A stretch of 30,049 bases of DNA from a candidate division SR1 bacterium (GTDB lineage Bacteria > Patescibacteriota > Gracilibacteria > Absconditabacterales > Absconditicoccaceae). Within the stretch, counting starts at the first letter, position 1. Each line of letters starts with the position of its first letter. The stretch covers positions 1 through 30,049 of the forward strand of contig BNUE01000010.1 of assembly GCA_025997135.1 (NCBI GenBank). Direction: 5' to 3'. The notes below the pieces were generated by a model. The model was not told where the DNA came from. It saw nothing but the letters and a program-made list of their open reading frames with translations, and did no database searches. The translations under genes were made by a program, and so were the position numbers. Positions 1 to 8,520 of this stretch are shown one piece after another.

Positions 1-2
1 CC

Positions 3-1136
3 AAGACATTTACCTGTAATCTAGGAAATCGGAATACTAATTCAGAGACATGTAATTATGATTATACTTGTGTTACAAACTATACACGAAATGGCAGTCA
101 ATGTGTAGCAAATTCTCAGGGAGCAAGTTGTCAATGATCTATTCCTGCCAATGCTACATCCAATGCTTCAGCTACTACTTGGTCAGCGACACGAAATGGA
201 ACTAGTCGGTCGCCATCTTATAGTCGGTGATATAATACTACTCCGTGATACTGTACATTTAGCTGTAATACAAACTATACCCGAAATGGAACTAGCTGTA
301 TGGCAGATAGTAGGGCTCAATCCTGTATCTGACTACCAGCGAATGCTGTATGGAATAGCGTATCTATGATTACACAGATGCGAGATGGATCCTCATGGAT
401 GCCGACATTGCAGTGAGCCTACAGTGAATTAGCGAGTGCTTCTTACTGTAGATTTAAATGTGATACAAATTATACTTGGAATGGAAGCAGCTGCGAAATG
501 GCTTCGTCTCGTTATCCAGGCTGTGATACTGATGATATAACAATTGGTAGCTACACAGTCGCTGCATGTAATATTTGAGCGATTACCGCTGGCACGACAA
601 GTAGTTCATATTGAAAGTTCTTCATGTGGGGAAATAATTATGCCATAAGCATAGCTGATACTCGACCAACAACAACTTGTGTAAATGCTAGTGGTTATTG
701 ACCATGAAATTATTATAATGCCAGTCCAACTACTTGTAGTACAAATAACTGGTCACGAGATTCTTCAAATAATAAAAATTTATGGTGATGAAGCGGAGAT
801 ACCATAACGACTAACTGAGCTTGAACAGCTAATAATAGAAAATGACCTTGTGCTACAGGTTATCATATTCCTTCTGCACGTGAATGGAACCTCGTTCAAT
901 CATCATTAGGCTCAACAATGGCATCTATCTTGAAATTACCAGCAGCTGGAAACAAAGGAAACTGAAGTATAGGTCACCATGACATATGATATTACGAATA
1001 TTGGACATCTTCTCCATCCACAACTATAGCTAGAGCATTCTGAACTAGAACCACATCCACATCATCTATTACAGCAGGGGACGGTATGTATGCAGTTCAT
1101 GCAAAACAAATTAGATGTTTCAAAAATTCTTTATAA
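3..1136 (+). CDS. Cys-rich surface protein with FISUMP-like C-terminal domain (5' partial)
   Basis: The reading frame is open from the window edge to TAA at 1134-1136 if TGA is glycine, giving about 377 residues; the start lies outside. The N-terminal half repeats a Cys-rich unit of the type CNTNYTRNGTSC (also CDTNYTWNGSSC). The last third resembles the Fibrobacter major paralogous (FISUMP) domain: GPCATGYHIPSAREWNLV, then LPAAGNKG, YYEYWTSS and a final IRCFKNSL. FISUMP and related lectin-like folds occur in secreted or cell-surface proteins, so an extracellular adhesive or structural role is inferred, not shown. TGA codons are dense here (two in a row at GDTIT's upstream WGGSGD), unlike the nearby S-layer gene. 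The domain call rests on the ordered motifs. It could instead be a C-type-lectin-like or formylglycine-enzyme-like relative. Confidence 0.75.
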
Positions 1137-1277
1137 GCCTACACTCTCTCCTCTATCTCCACTAACAGTTACTACGGTAAATAGTAAATTTAGATCATGT
1201 CTGATTAGAAAACTTATAGTTTCATTGCCTTCAGATTTAGGTTGATGAAAACTTAGTATTTTAGATTCTTACCTCAG

Positions 1278-1327
1278 GAGAGGGATGATAAATTTTGAAT
1301 TATAAAATTTTGCTTTAAAATCCTCTC
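1278..1327 (+). terminator. Possible long hairpin after the surface-protein gene
   Basis: GAGAGGGAT (1278-1286) can pair with ATCCTCTC (1320-1327) with one bulged G. Inside it AAATTTT (1290-1296) pairs with AAAATTT (1304-1310). The hairpin is followed by TTGATTTTT, which itself can pair with AAAATCAA at 1342-1349. It lies 140 bases after the surface-protein stop and 40 bases before tRNA-Trp, so it may end the first transcript or belong to the tRNA promoter region. The rest of 1137-1368 shows no coding sequence. Confidence 0.35.
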
Positions 1328-1368
1328 TTGATTTTTATCTGAAAATCAATAAACTTCCAAAATAACGC

Positions 1369-1440
1369 AGGGATTTAGCTCAGGGGTAGAGCGGGAGTCT
1401 CCAAAGCTCCGCGTCGGGGGTTCAAGTCCCTCAATCCCTG
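1369..1440 (+). tRNA. tRNA-Trp (anticodon CCA)
   Basis: This is a full cloverleaf. The acceptor AGGGATT pairs with AATCCCT over 7 bp, the D stem is GCTC/GAGC, and the anticodon stem GGAGT/GCTCC carries the loop CTCCAAA with anticodon CCA. The T loop is TTCAAGT and the discriminator base is G73, usual for bacterial tRNA-Trp. CCA is not encoded. CCA reads only UGG, which fits a genome where UGA has been given to glycine instead of tryptophan. The tRNA-Gly(UCA) needed for UGA is not in this window. Confidence 0.95.
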
Positions 1441-1460
1441 TATTATAAATACTATAAAAT

Positions 1461-1535
1461 GGCGGCTGTAGCTCAGTTGGTTAGAGCACTTGATTGTGGT
1501 CCAAGGGGTCGTGAGTTCAATTCTCATCAGCCGCC
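1461..1535 (+). tRNA. tRNA-His (anticodon GTG)
   Basis: The extra G at -1 (1461) pairs with C73 (1535), the identity mark of tRNA-His. The acceptor GCGGCTG pairs with CAGCCGC, the D stem is GCTC/GAGC, the anticodon loop is TTGTGGT (anticodon GTG) and the T arm is GTGAG-TTCAATT-CTCAT. CCA is encoded at 1536-1538, unlike in the tRNA-Trp 20 bases upstream. The A31-C39 pair at the base of the anticodon loop is a mismatch. Confidence 0.95.
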
Positions 1536-1705
1536 CCAGACAAGAATACTTCAAACGATTTGTTATCATAATAATACCTAAAAGCTTGATTTTCATTGGT
1601 TTGAAAGCCAAGTTTTTTTGAATAATAAAAACACTTTACAGGGGGTCAACTTATACACTTAATAAGTCATACTGTCATCTGTGTTAAAATCTGATAAAAA
1701 AAACA

Positions 1706-1777
1706 GAAAAAAAATCTGACTCGCAATGTGCGTTCAGTTTTAAACTCATGTATCGCTATTCCATCCTAACGATCCAA
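1706..1777 (-). ncRNA. Candidate small RNA, about 70 nt, with its own promoter and terminator
   Basis: On the minus strand a near-consensus promoter (-35 at 1811-1806, -10 at 1789-1784) would start RNA near 1777. About 40-60 bases later lies a terminator: CTGA-CGCA-(loop CAT)-TGCG-TCAG at 1737-1716, with small bulges, followed by eight U residues (1714-1707). No convincing ORF fits; the only ATG frame runs through the terminator. The region between tRNA-His and the S-layer gene has no other gene. Family and target are unknown. The hairpin also faces the plus strand and could end the tRNA transcript. Confidence 0.5.
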
Positions 1778-1783
1778 TACTAT

Positions 1784-1811
1784 ATTATACTCATTTTTTA
1801 ACAAAAGTCAA
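1784..1811 (-). promoter_or_regulatory. Promoter, minus strand (TTGACT-16-TATAAT)
   Basis: Reading the minus strand, TTGACT is at 1811-1806 and TATAAT at 1789-1784, with a 16-bp spacer ending in GAG. It belongs to the recurrent promoter family of this window and points at the small-RNA candidate, not at the S-layer gene. Confidence 0.75.
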
Positions 1812-1886
1812 TAGCAATATTTGGCTTGAAATAGGTAATATTGAATTTTGATGTTTTTTTACTGAAAAAAATCGACTTTTTTTGTC

Positions 1887-2086
1887 ACAAACGTCCAAGT
1901 TTGTCGTAATCGTGAATGTAAGGGCAGGAAAAACAGCAGAGAAAAGATACAAAAAGCTGGCTGATAACCTATGGTTGTCATCTCAGTCCAGACATGTCAA
2001 AAAATGTCTTGCATTTGTGTCCAAAATTCATAAGCTCTTTTCCAGTCAAAGTTTGTGGAGACAAACTGACAGCCCTGTTTGGTCAG
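1887..2086 (+). other. Structured leader of the S-layer-like gene
   Basis: The 240 bases before the S-layer start hold at least four hairpins: ACAAAC/GTTTGT (1887-1892 with 1899-1904), AGACAT/ATGTCT (1990-1995 with 2004-2009), GTTTGT/ACAAAC (2051-2056 with 2061-2066, loop GGAG) and CTGAC/GTCAG (2066-2070 with 2082-2086). The first and third use the same arms, so they could also pair with each other. Long structured leaders that stabilise mRNA are known for S-layer genes of other bacteria; applying that here is inference. The stretch is also open in the frame of the gene, but the signal peptide fixes the start at 2122. Confidence 0.45.
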
Positions 2087-2121
2087 AATTTGTGACCTTT
2101 TATATTTTATTACTACTACAC

Positions 2122-5100
2122 ATGTCTTTAAAAAAGATGTTAGCTGCAGTTTCAGGAGTGATCCTAGCAGCACAAACTCTTCTTCCAGTTAGCGTACTCG
2201 GTGCAACTAACTACGGAGATGAAATGCAAGGTGCATATGATTATGCATACAGTGAGGGTATCACTACACAATACCCAATTGATAACGCTGATATGTTTGG
2301 TGCTATGACCAGAGCTCAGATGGCAAAAATGCTTGGTCAATGGGCTATCAACACATTAGGTATGGCTCCAGACACTTCTAAAACTTGCTCTTTCACTGAT
2401 ACTGCTTCAGTACAGGGTGACTTAGCAGACTGGATCATTAAATCTTGTCAGCTTGGTCTTATGGGACAGGGTATCACAGCCTTCAGACCATACGACACAG
2501 TTACTAGAGGTGAATTCGGAACAGTTCTTTCTAGAGCTATTCGAGGAGATGAAAATGATGGAGGTACTCCGTATTATCAGGCTCATTTGAATGCTTTAAA
2601 GAATGCTGGGATAATGACGCAGATCAATCCTGACATGAAGGAGGTACGTGGTTATGTAATGATCATGTTACAGAGAGCTGCTGGGAATGAGGACGTTATA
2701 GCTGGCGGAAAAGCTCAGTGTAATGATCCTATCATCCAATTAGCTTGTATCATGGAAACTGACGCTTGCCCTTCTATATGTAAAGAAGGAAACCAGGACG
2801 GAAACATCGATGATGGATCTAGTCAGGTAAAAGCTGGTAATCTCGACGTAAACGTTACTGATTACTCATCTACTATCAAATCTGCTCCAAATCAAGGAAC
2901 TGTAATCTTCAATAATGTTTCTTTCAAAGCTAGTCAATCTATCACCTTAAATGGTATAGTTGTTGCTATGGCAGGACTTACTTCTAGAGGATCAGTTGAT
3001 AAGGTATGGTTAGAAAAAGACGGTGTAGCCGTTACTTCTAAGCTTAAACCAACTGTTGACGGTACTGCAACTCTTAACTTCAAAGGAGGTTTTGTGGTTA
3101 AATCTACTGAAAACTTAGACTTAGTAGTTGCTCTTACTGGAGCTGCTGGAGCTGAAGTTTCATTCAAGATTACTGGTATCTCTTCATCAGCTGAAAAAGT
3201 TAACTTAGGAGATGTACTTTCTACTACTTACAGGACTACTACTTACAAGGTAGCTAATCTTTCTCTCTCTACAAACTCTAACCTTACTGGGACTGCCAGT
3301 ACTTTCACTGAATACAAATTAGGTTCTCAGCCTACTTACACTATCGGAGAACTTAGAGTTTCAAATGACGGTGCAAACAGTGAAGACAGGATTGTTAACT
3401 TAAAATCAGTTCTTCTCAAAAACACTCAGTCTACAGACCTTTCTTTCTTCAAAAACATCCAAGTTTTGAGAGAAGGAACTAATGTAGCCAAGAATGTTTC
3501 AATAGATGGAAGAAATCTGACTATCACTCTCAATGATACTATCAACGCTGGTAAAAGAGCTGTATATACTATCGTAGCTGAGATCGGAAACATGACAGAT
3601 GTACCTAGTAAAGTACAGCTTCAGCTTCAGGCTATGAGTGATGTAGTTGCTGATGAGGCTGGTTCTAATTTCAGGACTCAGAACTCAGCAGACAATGGAA
3701 ATGACTCATTATACTTTGATGCATTCCAGTTCAACGGAGGTAAAATTACTTTCGAAAACGACTCTACTTTCGCATCAGTTATTAGTGCTGCACAAGGATC
3801 AGTAGACGTTGCTATCGCATCAGGTACTTTGAAACTTACTGAACCAGTATCTTTCGGAAAATTAACATTGACTTCAGTTGGATCTGTTACAGGTACAGAA
3901 AGTGATATTACTAGACTCGCTCTAGAGATCGGAGGTACTAGATATGTTGCAGAGCAGACTTATTCTGCAGGTACTACTACTTATACTTGGGACAAAGATA
4001 CTATCTACGCTCAGAGATCAGCTACTATTAGATTGATCGCTACTGTTAGAAGTACTGCCACTGGAACTGTAACCTTCAGTCCAAATATGCTTTCTTCAGC
4101 TCAGTTTACGTCTCCTGTAGCTACTTACTTAAATGGTGACACTTCAGACACTGCTGAAATTGCTGGAAGAATTCAGATTTCTCAGCTCAGAGTTGAGACT
4201 CCTAAATTCGCTCTAAACAACACATTATCTTCAACTGTTAATGCAGTAGTTAATGAAACTTCTACCAAGACGATTTTCGAGGGACCTATTTCTTCTAAGT
4301 CACCAGTTACAGTTTCTAAGTTCGACCTTACTGTTACTTCTTTTGATGGATTTGCTTCAGGATTGACTGATGTTAACTTCGACCTTTACGTAAATGGTAA
4401 TCTTATGACTTCTCAGGTTATCAAAAATATGACTGGAGGTAGTACTACTACATTCAACGTAAATCTCCCAGTAGACGCTACAGCTAAAACTGTAAAAATC
4501 AATGCAAATCTTGCATCTGCAGGTACAGGTAGATTCGTAGCTTCAGTAGTAGCTAGAGGTACAGATTCTGACTCCAATGAGACTAAATCTAGCCCTATCA
4601 ACACTGTAGCATTTAGAGTTCTTAATGCAGCTTCTGTATCAGTTTCTAATTCTACATCGACTTCTGCGGTAGTTATCGAAGGAGCAAATGCTAAATTAAC
4701 TGACTTTACAGCTTCTGTTCAGGATGGAACTATCAATCTTGCTAAAGTAACTGTTGTTGGAACTAACTTCCCAATATGAGAAACAGCTACATTGACTATT
4801 GGTGGAAACACTTATCAGTCTACAGATACTTCGACTTCAACTCAGATTGTATTTGACAATATCAATGCAAGTCTTGTAGAAAATGATTACAAAGCGACTA
4901 TCACTACAAATGTAAATACTGACGCTGCTGACACTGGTCTTGTGATGGAGGTGACTAGCATCCAGTTAAATGATGGCCCAGCTGCACCTATCAACTCTAC
5001 TTACTACTTTGTAAAAGCATTCCCTACTGTAAAAGTAGCCTCTATATCTACTAAAAATCAGATTACTTTGACTATTACCAATGGTACTAATCAGGCAATC

Positions 5101-5358
5101 ACTCTTAGCGGATTAAATTGGACAGGTTCTTCTGCAACTATTGATGGACAGGATGTTACTACTCCTCTTACTAATTCATTAGCAAAAGGTGCATCTATTG
5201 ATGTTGTTATCAGAACAAATGCAGCTGCAGTTCCTGGACTCCTTAGTGGAATTACTTATACTACTATAAGTGCAGGCACTACATACACTTACACTATCGA
5301 TAAGACTTATCCTAATGTAGGTAAATGGGGAGACTTTAGAGTTGATCGATCTAGCTAG
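2122..5358 (+). CDS. S-layer-like protein with SLH-type N-terminal repeats
   Basis: The start at ATG 2122 gives 1078 residues and a clear signal peptide (MSLKKMLAAVSGVILAAQ, likely cleavage after VLGA). Residues about 30-190 hold three SLH-like units: AYDYAYSEGIT..YPIDNADMFGAMTRAQMAKML, then IIKSCQLGLMG..FRPYDTVTRGEFGTVLSRAI, then LNALKNAGIM..VRGYVMIML. A long Thr/Ser/Val-rich beta-type region follows, as in CPR surface-array proteins. It is probably exported and forms or anchors the outer protein coat. Only one TGA is in frame (4777-4779), while neighbouring genes carry many, so glycine is nearly always GGA or GGT. No Shine-Dalgarno is seen; TTATTACTACTACAC precedes the start. It ends with TAG and a strong hairpin. 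Confidence 0.85.
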
Positions 5359-5438
5359 TCTAGCTCATCATCTGATAGAGACTTACCAATTGAGAGACTC
5401 ATCATTCGCGAGGGTGGTGGGTTTTTCTTAACCCCCGC

Positions 5439-5483
5439 AAAATCACCCGGGTGATAGAAGAGGGAAATCCACCGGGTGGTTTT
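5439..5483 (+). terminator. Rho-independent terminator after the S-layer gene
   Basis: AAAATCACCCGG (5439-5450) pairs with CCGGGTGGTTTT (5472-5483), a 12-bp stem with one T-G pair. The 5' arm also contains the exact 14-bp palindrome ATCACCCGGGTGAT (5442-5455). The stem is flanked by A and T runs and may work in both directions. The rest of 5359-5576 has no gene. Confidence 0.65.
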
Positions 5484-5497
5484 GATGTAGTTTTTCC

Positions 5498-5526
5498 TTG
5501 ATTTTGGAAGTGAAAATGAGTATAAT
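5498..5526 (+). promoter_or_regulatory. Promoter of the NYN gene (TTGATT-17-TATAAT)
   Basis: TTGATT is at 5498-5503 and TATAAT at 5521-5526, and the -10 is preceded by ATGAG as in the minus-strand promoters of this window. The spacer is 17 rather than 16. The leader to ATG 5577 would be about 45 bases. Confidence 0.65.
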
Positions 5527-5576
5527 AAGAGGGTAAGTATAAACAGCTATATCTTTATAAAGTCATTACTCTAAAT

Positions 5577-6071
5577 ATGGAAAATAATTATGCTTTTATA
5601 GATACTCAAAATGTAAATCTCGCTATCAGGGATCAGGGTTAGAAGCTTGATCGACAGAAACTGAGAAAATACCTTGAGAGAAAATATAAAGTAACAAAAG
5701 CTTATCTCTTTATAGGATATGTTCCACAGAATCAAGATATGTATAGCTTCTTTCAGGACGCAGGTTATCATCTTATATTTAAACCAGTTTTATCTCTGAG
5801 AAACTGAACTACAAAAGGGAATGTAGATGCAGAATTAGTATTACAAGCTATTGTAGATATTGATAAATACGATAAGGCTTTAATTATAACTTGAGATGGA
5901 GATTTCTCATGCCTGATCAAACATCTGTATCAATGCAATAAATTACTTATGTTAATTGTACCTAATTTAAAAGCTTATTCGGTTTTCCTAAAAAAAGCAG
6001 CAAAAGAAAAAATAGATAATTTAACTAATTTAAGGTGAAAACTAGAATACATTCATAAACAGCAGAATTAA
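5577..6071 (+). pseudogene. NYN/LabA-like (DUF88) nuclease-type protein, interrupted by one TAG codon
   Basis: The frame from ATG 5577 to TAA 6069-6071 encodes 164 codons of a NYN-domain (PIN-like, LabA/DUF88) protein. The motifs are AFIDTQNVNLAI near the start (acidic Asp 9), KVTKAYLFIGYVP, TKGNVDAELVLQAI, KALIITGDGDFSCLI (acidic pocket) and LKAYSVFLKKA. NYN proteins are usually RNA-processing nucleases of the cytoplasm. Codon 22 is TAG (5640-5642), directly after IRDQG. In relatives this site is commonly G-W, so a TGG-to-TAG change, a sequencing error or stop readthrough would explain it. The rest of the gene is undamaged and in frame. No good start follows the TAG until ATG 5739, which would lose the first catalytic Asp. 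Confidence 0.75.
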
Positions 6072-6134
6072 AAAAATCGCACCAACCAAGCCAAAGACTT
6101 AATCCATACGATTCTATTCGTGATTACGCTTATT

Positions 6135-6162
6135 ATTATACTCAAAATTTCTGAAAAATCAA
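6135..6162 (-). promoter_or_regulatory. Promoter-like site, minus strand (TTGATT-16-TATAAT)
   Basis: Minus-strand TTGATT is at 6162-6157 and TATAAT at 6140-6135, with a 16-bp spacer ending in GAG. It points toward the 3' end of the NYN gene, where a run of seven U residues (6076-6070) could end a short RNA, but no strong hairpin precedes them. Confidence 0.55.
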
Positions 6163-6190
6163 GAGAAAAGTGACTTTTTTTGCAAAAGCT

Positions 6191-6214
6191 CTCTCACTCC
6201 TGGAGAGGATTTTT
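6191..6214 (+). terminator. Weak terminator-like hairpin before the padR gene
   Basis: CTCTC (6191-6195) pairs with GAGAG (6203-6207) around a 7-base loop and is followed by GGATTTTT. It lies 120 bases after the NYN stop. TTGACT at 6228-6233 just downstream probably opens the next promoter, although its -10 is unclear. Confidence 0.4.
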
Positions 6215-6302
6215 CCTAAATTTCCTCTTGACTTTCATTTTCATTTCCATAATACCTTGCAATACCAGCTACTATTATTTTTACAAATATTCATAAAATC
6301 CT

Positions 6303-6638
6303 ATGTCAGAAACCGATAAAATAACCACTCAAATGAAAAAATGAATACTAGAATATCTCATTTTATCCATCATTTCACGCGGCGATTCCTACGCAAATGA
6401 CCTTATTTCGACTCTGAAAAAGGAAAATCTGATCGTAGTGGAGGGTACGATGTATCCGCTACTTTCCCGTTTGAAGACTGAGAAACTGCTGGAATATATC
6501 CGAGTAGAATCTGTCCAATGACCGCCGAGGAAGTATTACAAACTGACTTCCAAATGAAAAGAATCCCTCAAATCAATGGATAAAGTCTGGAAACACCTTT
6601 CGCAGACTGTACAGACAATCACCTGATGTAAATGCTAA
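6303..6638 (+). CDS. PadR-family transcriptional regulator
   Basis: This is a 111-residue winged-helix protein and covers the PadR N-terminal domain only, the size of short PadR subfamily-2 regulators. Visible PadR features are KKGILEYLILSIISRGDSYANDLI (recognition helices), VEGTMYPLLSRLKTEKLL (the conserved G-T-x-Y-x-x-L-x-R-L block) and the wing GPPRKYYKLTSKGKESL. TGA glycine sits at KKGIL, at QGPPRK and in TSKGKE. PadR proteins bind promoters as dimers and usually repress neighbouring membrane-stress or efflux genes. The next gene starts 38 bases later and encodes a membrane protein with the N-terminal domain often found beside PadR, so the two probably form a regulator/partner operon. TTGACT at 6228 may be its -35. 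Confidence 0.85.
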
Positions 6639-6676
6639 AAGTTATACCAACCTTTAATCATTAACCATTATCTCTC

Positions 6677-7912
6677 ATGACCACCTTCGATTTTCAGTGA
6701 CACAGCTTCCAGATTGAGCAAAATGCCAAAACTTTTCTGGAGAAATACCTCCATAGAATAGACCTCTACACTCGCAAACATAATATCAATCCAGATGTGG
6801 TTGACGACATTTACCAGTCTATTTTGGACAAGTTGCTTGCGATCAAAGAGCCGATCAGTCAAAAAAAGCTGATTGCACTGGTCAATGAACTTGGCGAACC
6901 AGAAGATGTCTTTGAAAGTAGCGAAAATCTCGGTTTCGAGAAAGAAACCAGTCAGACAAAAACAAGATTCACAAAAATCTGATCCTGACTACGAAAGTGT
7001 GTTAGACAAGTGGGAATACGGCTCCGAAACATCATCAAGCGAACTTGCCTCTGAATTTGGCGAGTACTAAAACGAACCTGCATCTGGACTCGAAGATTAC
7101 TAAAACGAATATGAATCTGGGGACGAAAAGGTTTGAAACGATTGGGAATATTTCTGTATAAGTTTTTCACGATTTATCTGCGGAAATTTATCTGGATATG
7201 TCTGAGGATCAGCTTTATCATTGTTCTTTTTTGTGTGCTTGTGAGTTTGATGGTTGTACTCTGAGCATGGATAGGGGATATTACCTGGCTAAATCAGTCT
7301 TTCAAGATGTTATTTGATTGAAATTTAGGCTTACCGATTGGGATTTTTTTGGCTTGTTGCTGTTTCTGGATTATTGCACTATTTTCTTCTTTCTCCGCGA
7401 AACCGATTAAAAACTGGTATATTCACCTGTGAGTTTTGCTGTTTGCGATCACGAGTGGCGTGATGATTACTGCGATTTCTTGCGAATTACTGAGTATGAA
7501 AGAGTATAGTATTACCAGAGATATTCCAGTTCCTGAGGTCGATACTGATGAGCTTATAGAGTTTTATCCTGACTATCATGATTCTCGAAATTCTCCATAC
7601 GTGTCGCGAGTTTATGAGGCTTCGACAGGTATAAAAGCTGAGATAACTATGCGTTATTTCGCCAAAAATACTGAACATGCCCAGCTGATAGATCAGTTTT
7701 TTATCTCTCCTGTGATTGTATCAAGCGGGAATCAATTAGAGGTTTCACGACCTGATGGTCAGATGTTCTCACACATTGTGCCGTTCAATGTGCTGGATGA
7801 TGTCTGGTGAATACTGTATCTACCAGCCAATGTCAGTCTGAGAACTAGCAATTGGCGATGTGAAGATGGCTTGACATTCTCAGAGGATAAAGGGCATTTT
7901 GGGTGCTGGTAA
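6677..7912 (+). CDS. PadR-associated membrane protein with HAAS-like N-terminus and cationic 11-residue repeats
   Basis: This 411-residue frame is intact only with TGA as glycine. Residues about 15-82 (FLEKYLHRIDLYTRKHN..ISQKKLIALVNELGEPEDVF) resemble the small helical domain (HAAS/DUF1700 or PspC-associated type) often encoded right after PadR genes. Residues about 105-165 are very rich in Arg and Lys, with an 11-residue repeat (RVLKRTCIWTR, RLLKRIGIWGR, KGLKRLGIFLY). Three hydrophobic segments follow (about 170-195, 215-240, 250-270), then a C-terminal domain of about 140 residues, probably outside the membrane. The link to the PadR gene suggests that it senses or transduces an envelope signal. 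The exact family of the C-terminal domain is not recognised. The start follows CCATTATCTCTC without a Shine-Dalgarno. Confidence 0.7.
7032..7130 (+). repeat. 33-bp tandem repeat inside the PadR-partner gene
   Basis: Three units of 33 bp start at 7032, 7065 and 7098; the last two begin with TACTAAAACGAA and share CTGCATCTGG/ATGAATCTGG in the middle. A fourth, degraded unit may follow at 7131. The unit equals 11 codons, so the protein gains or loses whole cationic 11-residue blocks without a frame change. Confidence 0.7.
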
Positions 7913-8026
7913 TAAAATACATAAGTATATCTCACTCAGCCAATAGAAATTTTACAGAGCCAACCGTAGTCAATCCTTTCAATAGCAAACCAAACCGAGC
8001 GAACACCGCTGTACGAAACAATATTT

Positions 8027-8068
8027 TGTAGGGATAGGCTTGCTCTCGATATGTCGGAGGCTTGTCCC
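8027..8068 (+). repeat. Dispersed repeat A, copy 1
   Basis: The sequence runs TTGTAGGGATAGGCTTG, CTCTCGATATGTCGG, AGGCTTGTCCC. The same order with few differences occurs at 21063-21105, and a shortened relative (GTAGGGACAGGGCTTG) occurs at 11328-11352. Each copy contains CTTG-type halves around a central CGAYATGTCG palindrome. Confidence 0.6.
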
Positions 8069-8410
8069 ATACGAATCTGCGGTTTCGCTTTGTATTCATC
8101 TCTTTCATCACGATAACCACTATAGGCTCGCTAAAATTTCTTGATTTTTCTTTGCTTCGTTTCTTTGTATCCAGTTGTCTCCCTGTTAGGGGAAGAGGCG
8201 ATTCAAAGAGGAATCCCGCTGAACAGCGGGAGAGGACGACTAGGAATGAGGAGGACGGAAGAGGGGGCTGTCTGGGGTCTGGGGCGAGGGCAAAGCCTCC
8301 CGATTTATCGGGAAACCCCAGTTTGAAAAAGTTGTTTAGACAACAATGAATAAGGCTACAGGAAGCCTGTCGAGAGCGGTCTAATAATTCGATATATTCA
8401 GAGGACAAAA

Positions 8411-8462
8411 GGGGTTTCGGGGCGAAGCCCCGCCTCACACCCGAGCCTGCCGAGGGTGGTCT
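8411..8462 (+). repeat. Dispersed repeat B, copy 1
   Basis: GGGGTTTCGGGG, CGCCTC, then GCCTGCCGAG and GTCT occur in the same order at 17301-17370. A third partial relative lies at 8354-8384 (GGAAGCCTGTCGAG..GGTCTAA). It lies between genes and is GC-rich, as in REP-like families. Confidence 0.5.
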
Positions 8463-8482
8463 AACAAACAATCTTGCTAATA

Positions 8483-8514
8483 TTTAAGGTTATTTTAAGG
8501 TAAATGATTATAAT
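8483..8514 (+). promoter_or_regulatory. Response-regulator box and -10 of the kinase operon
   Basis: Two direct half-sites TTTAAG (8483-8488 and 8494-8499) are 11 bp apart, one helical turn. Nine bases later comes TATAAT (8509-8514). The box takes the place of a -35, as in promoters activated by OmpR-family regulators; the TTTAAG-N5-TTTAAG form resembles the PmrA-type box. The same layout precedes the gene at 10603-11121. The -10 ends only 6 bases before ATG 8521, so the mRNA may be leaderless. Confidence 0.65.
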
Positions 8515-8520
8515 AAAGCG

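Larger units (their letters stand above)
7948..8468. repeat. Repeat-rich, GC-rich spacer with several hairpins
   Basis: No convincing gene lies between the PadR partner and the kinase (7913-8520). The sequence is richer in G and C than its surroundings and holds perfect hairpins: CCCGCT/AGCGGG at 8215-8230 (loop GAAC), CCCGA/TCGGG at 8299-8312, and CGGGGC/GCCCCG at 8418-8432 (loop GAA). Parts recur elsewhere in the window (see the repeat entries). Open frames on both strands here look like by-products of low stop density. It is probably an accumulation of non-autonomous mobile or REP-like elements. Confidence 0.55.

Noticed and set aside
1882..2121. In-frame N-terminal extension of the S-layer gene from TTG 1882
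   Set aside because: It would bury a clear signal peptide inside the protein, and the stretch is full of hairpins expected of a leader.
6072..6162. Third small RNA on the minus strand from the promoter at 6135-6162
   Set aside because: The promoter looks real, but the U run at 6076-6070 lacks a stable hairpin, so a defined transcript end cannot be supported.
7932..8471. Open frame of 179 codons on the minus strand (and shorter ones on plus)
   Set aside because: The protein has no recognisable motif, the region consists of hairpins and dispersed repeats, and no start signal is present.
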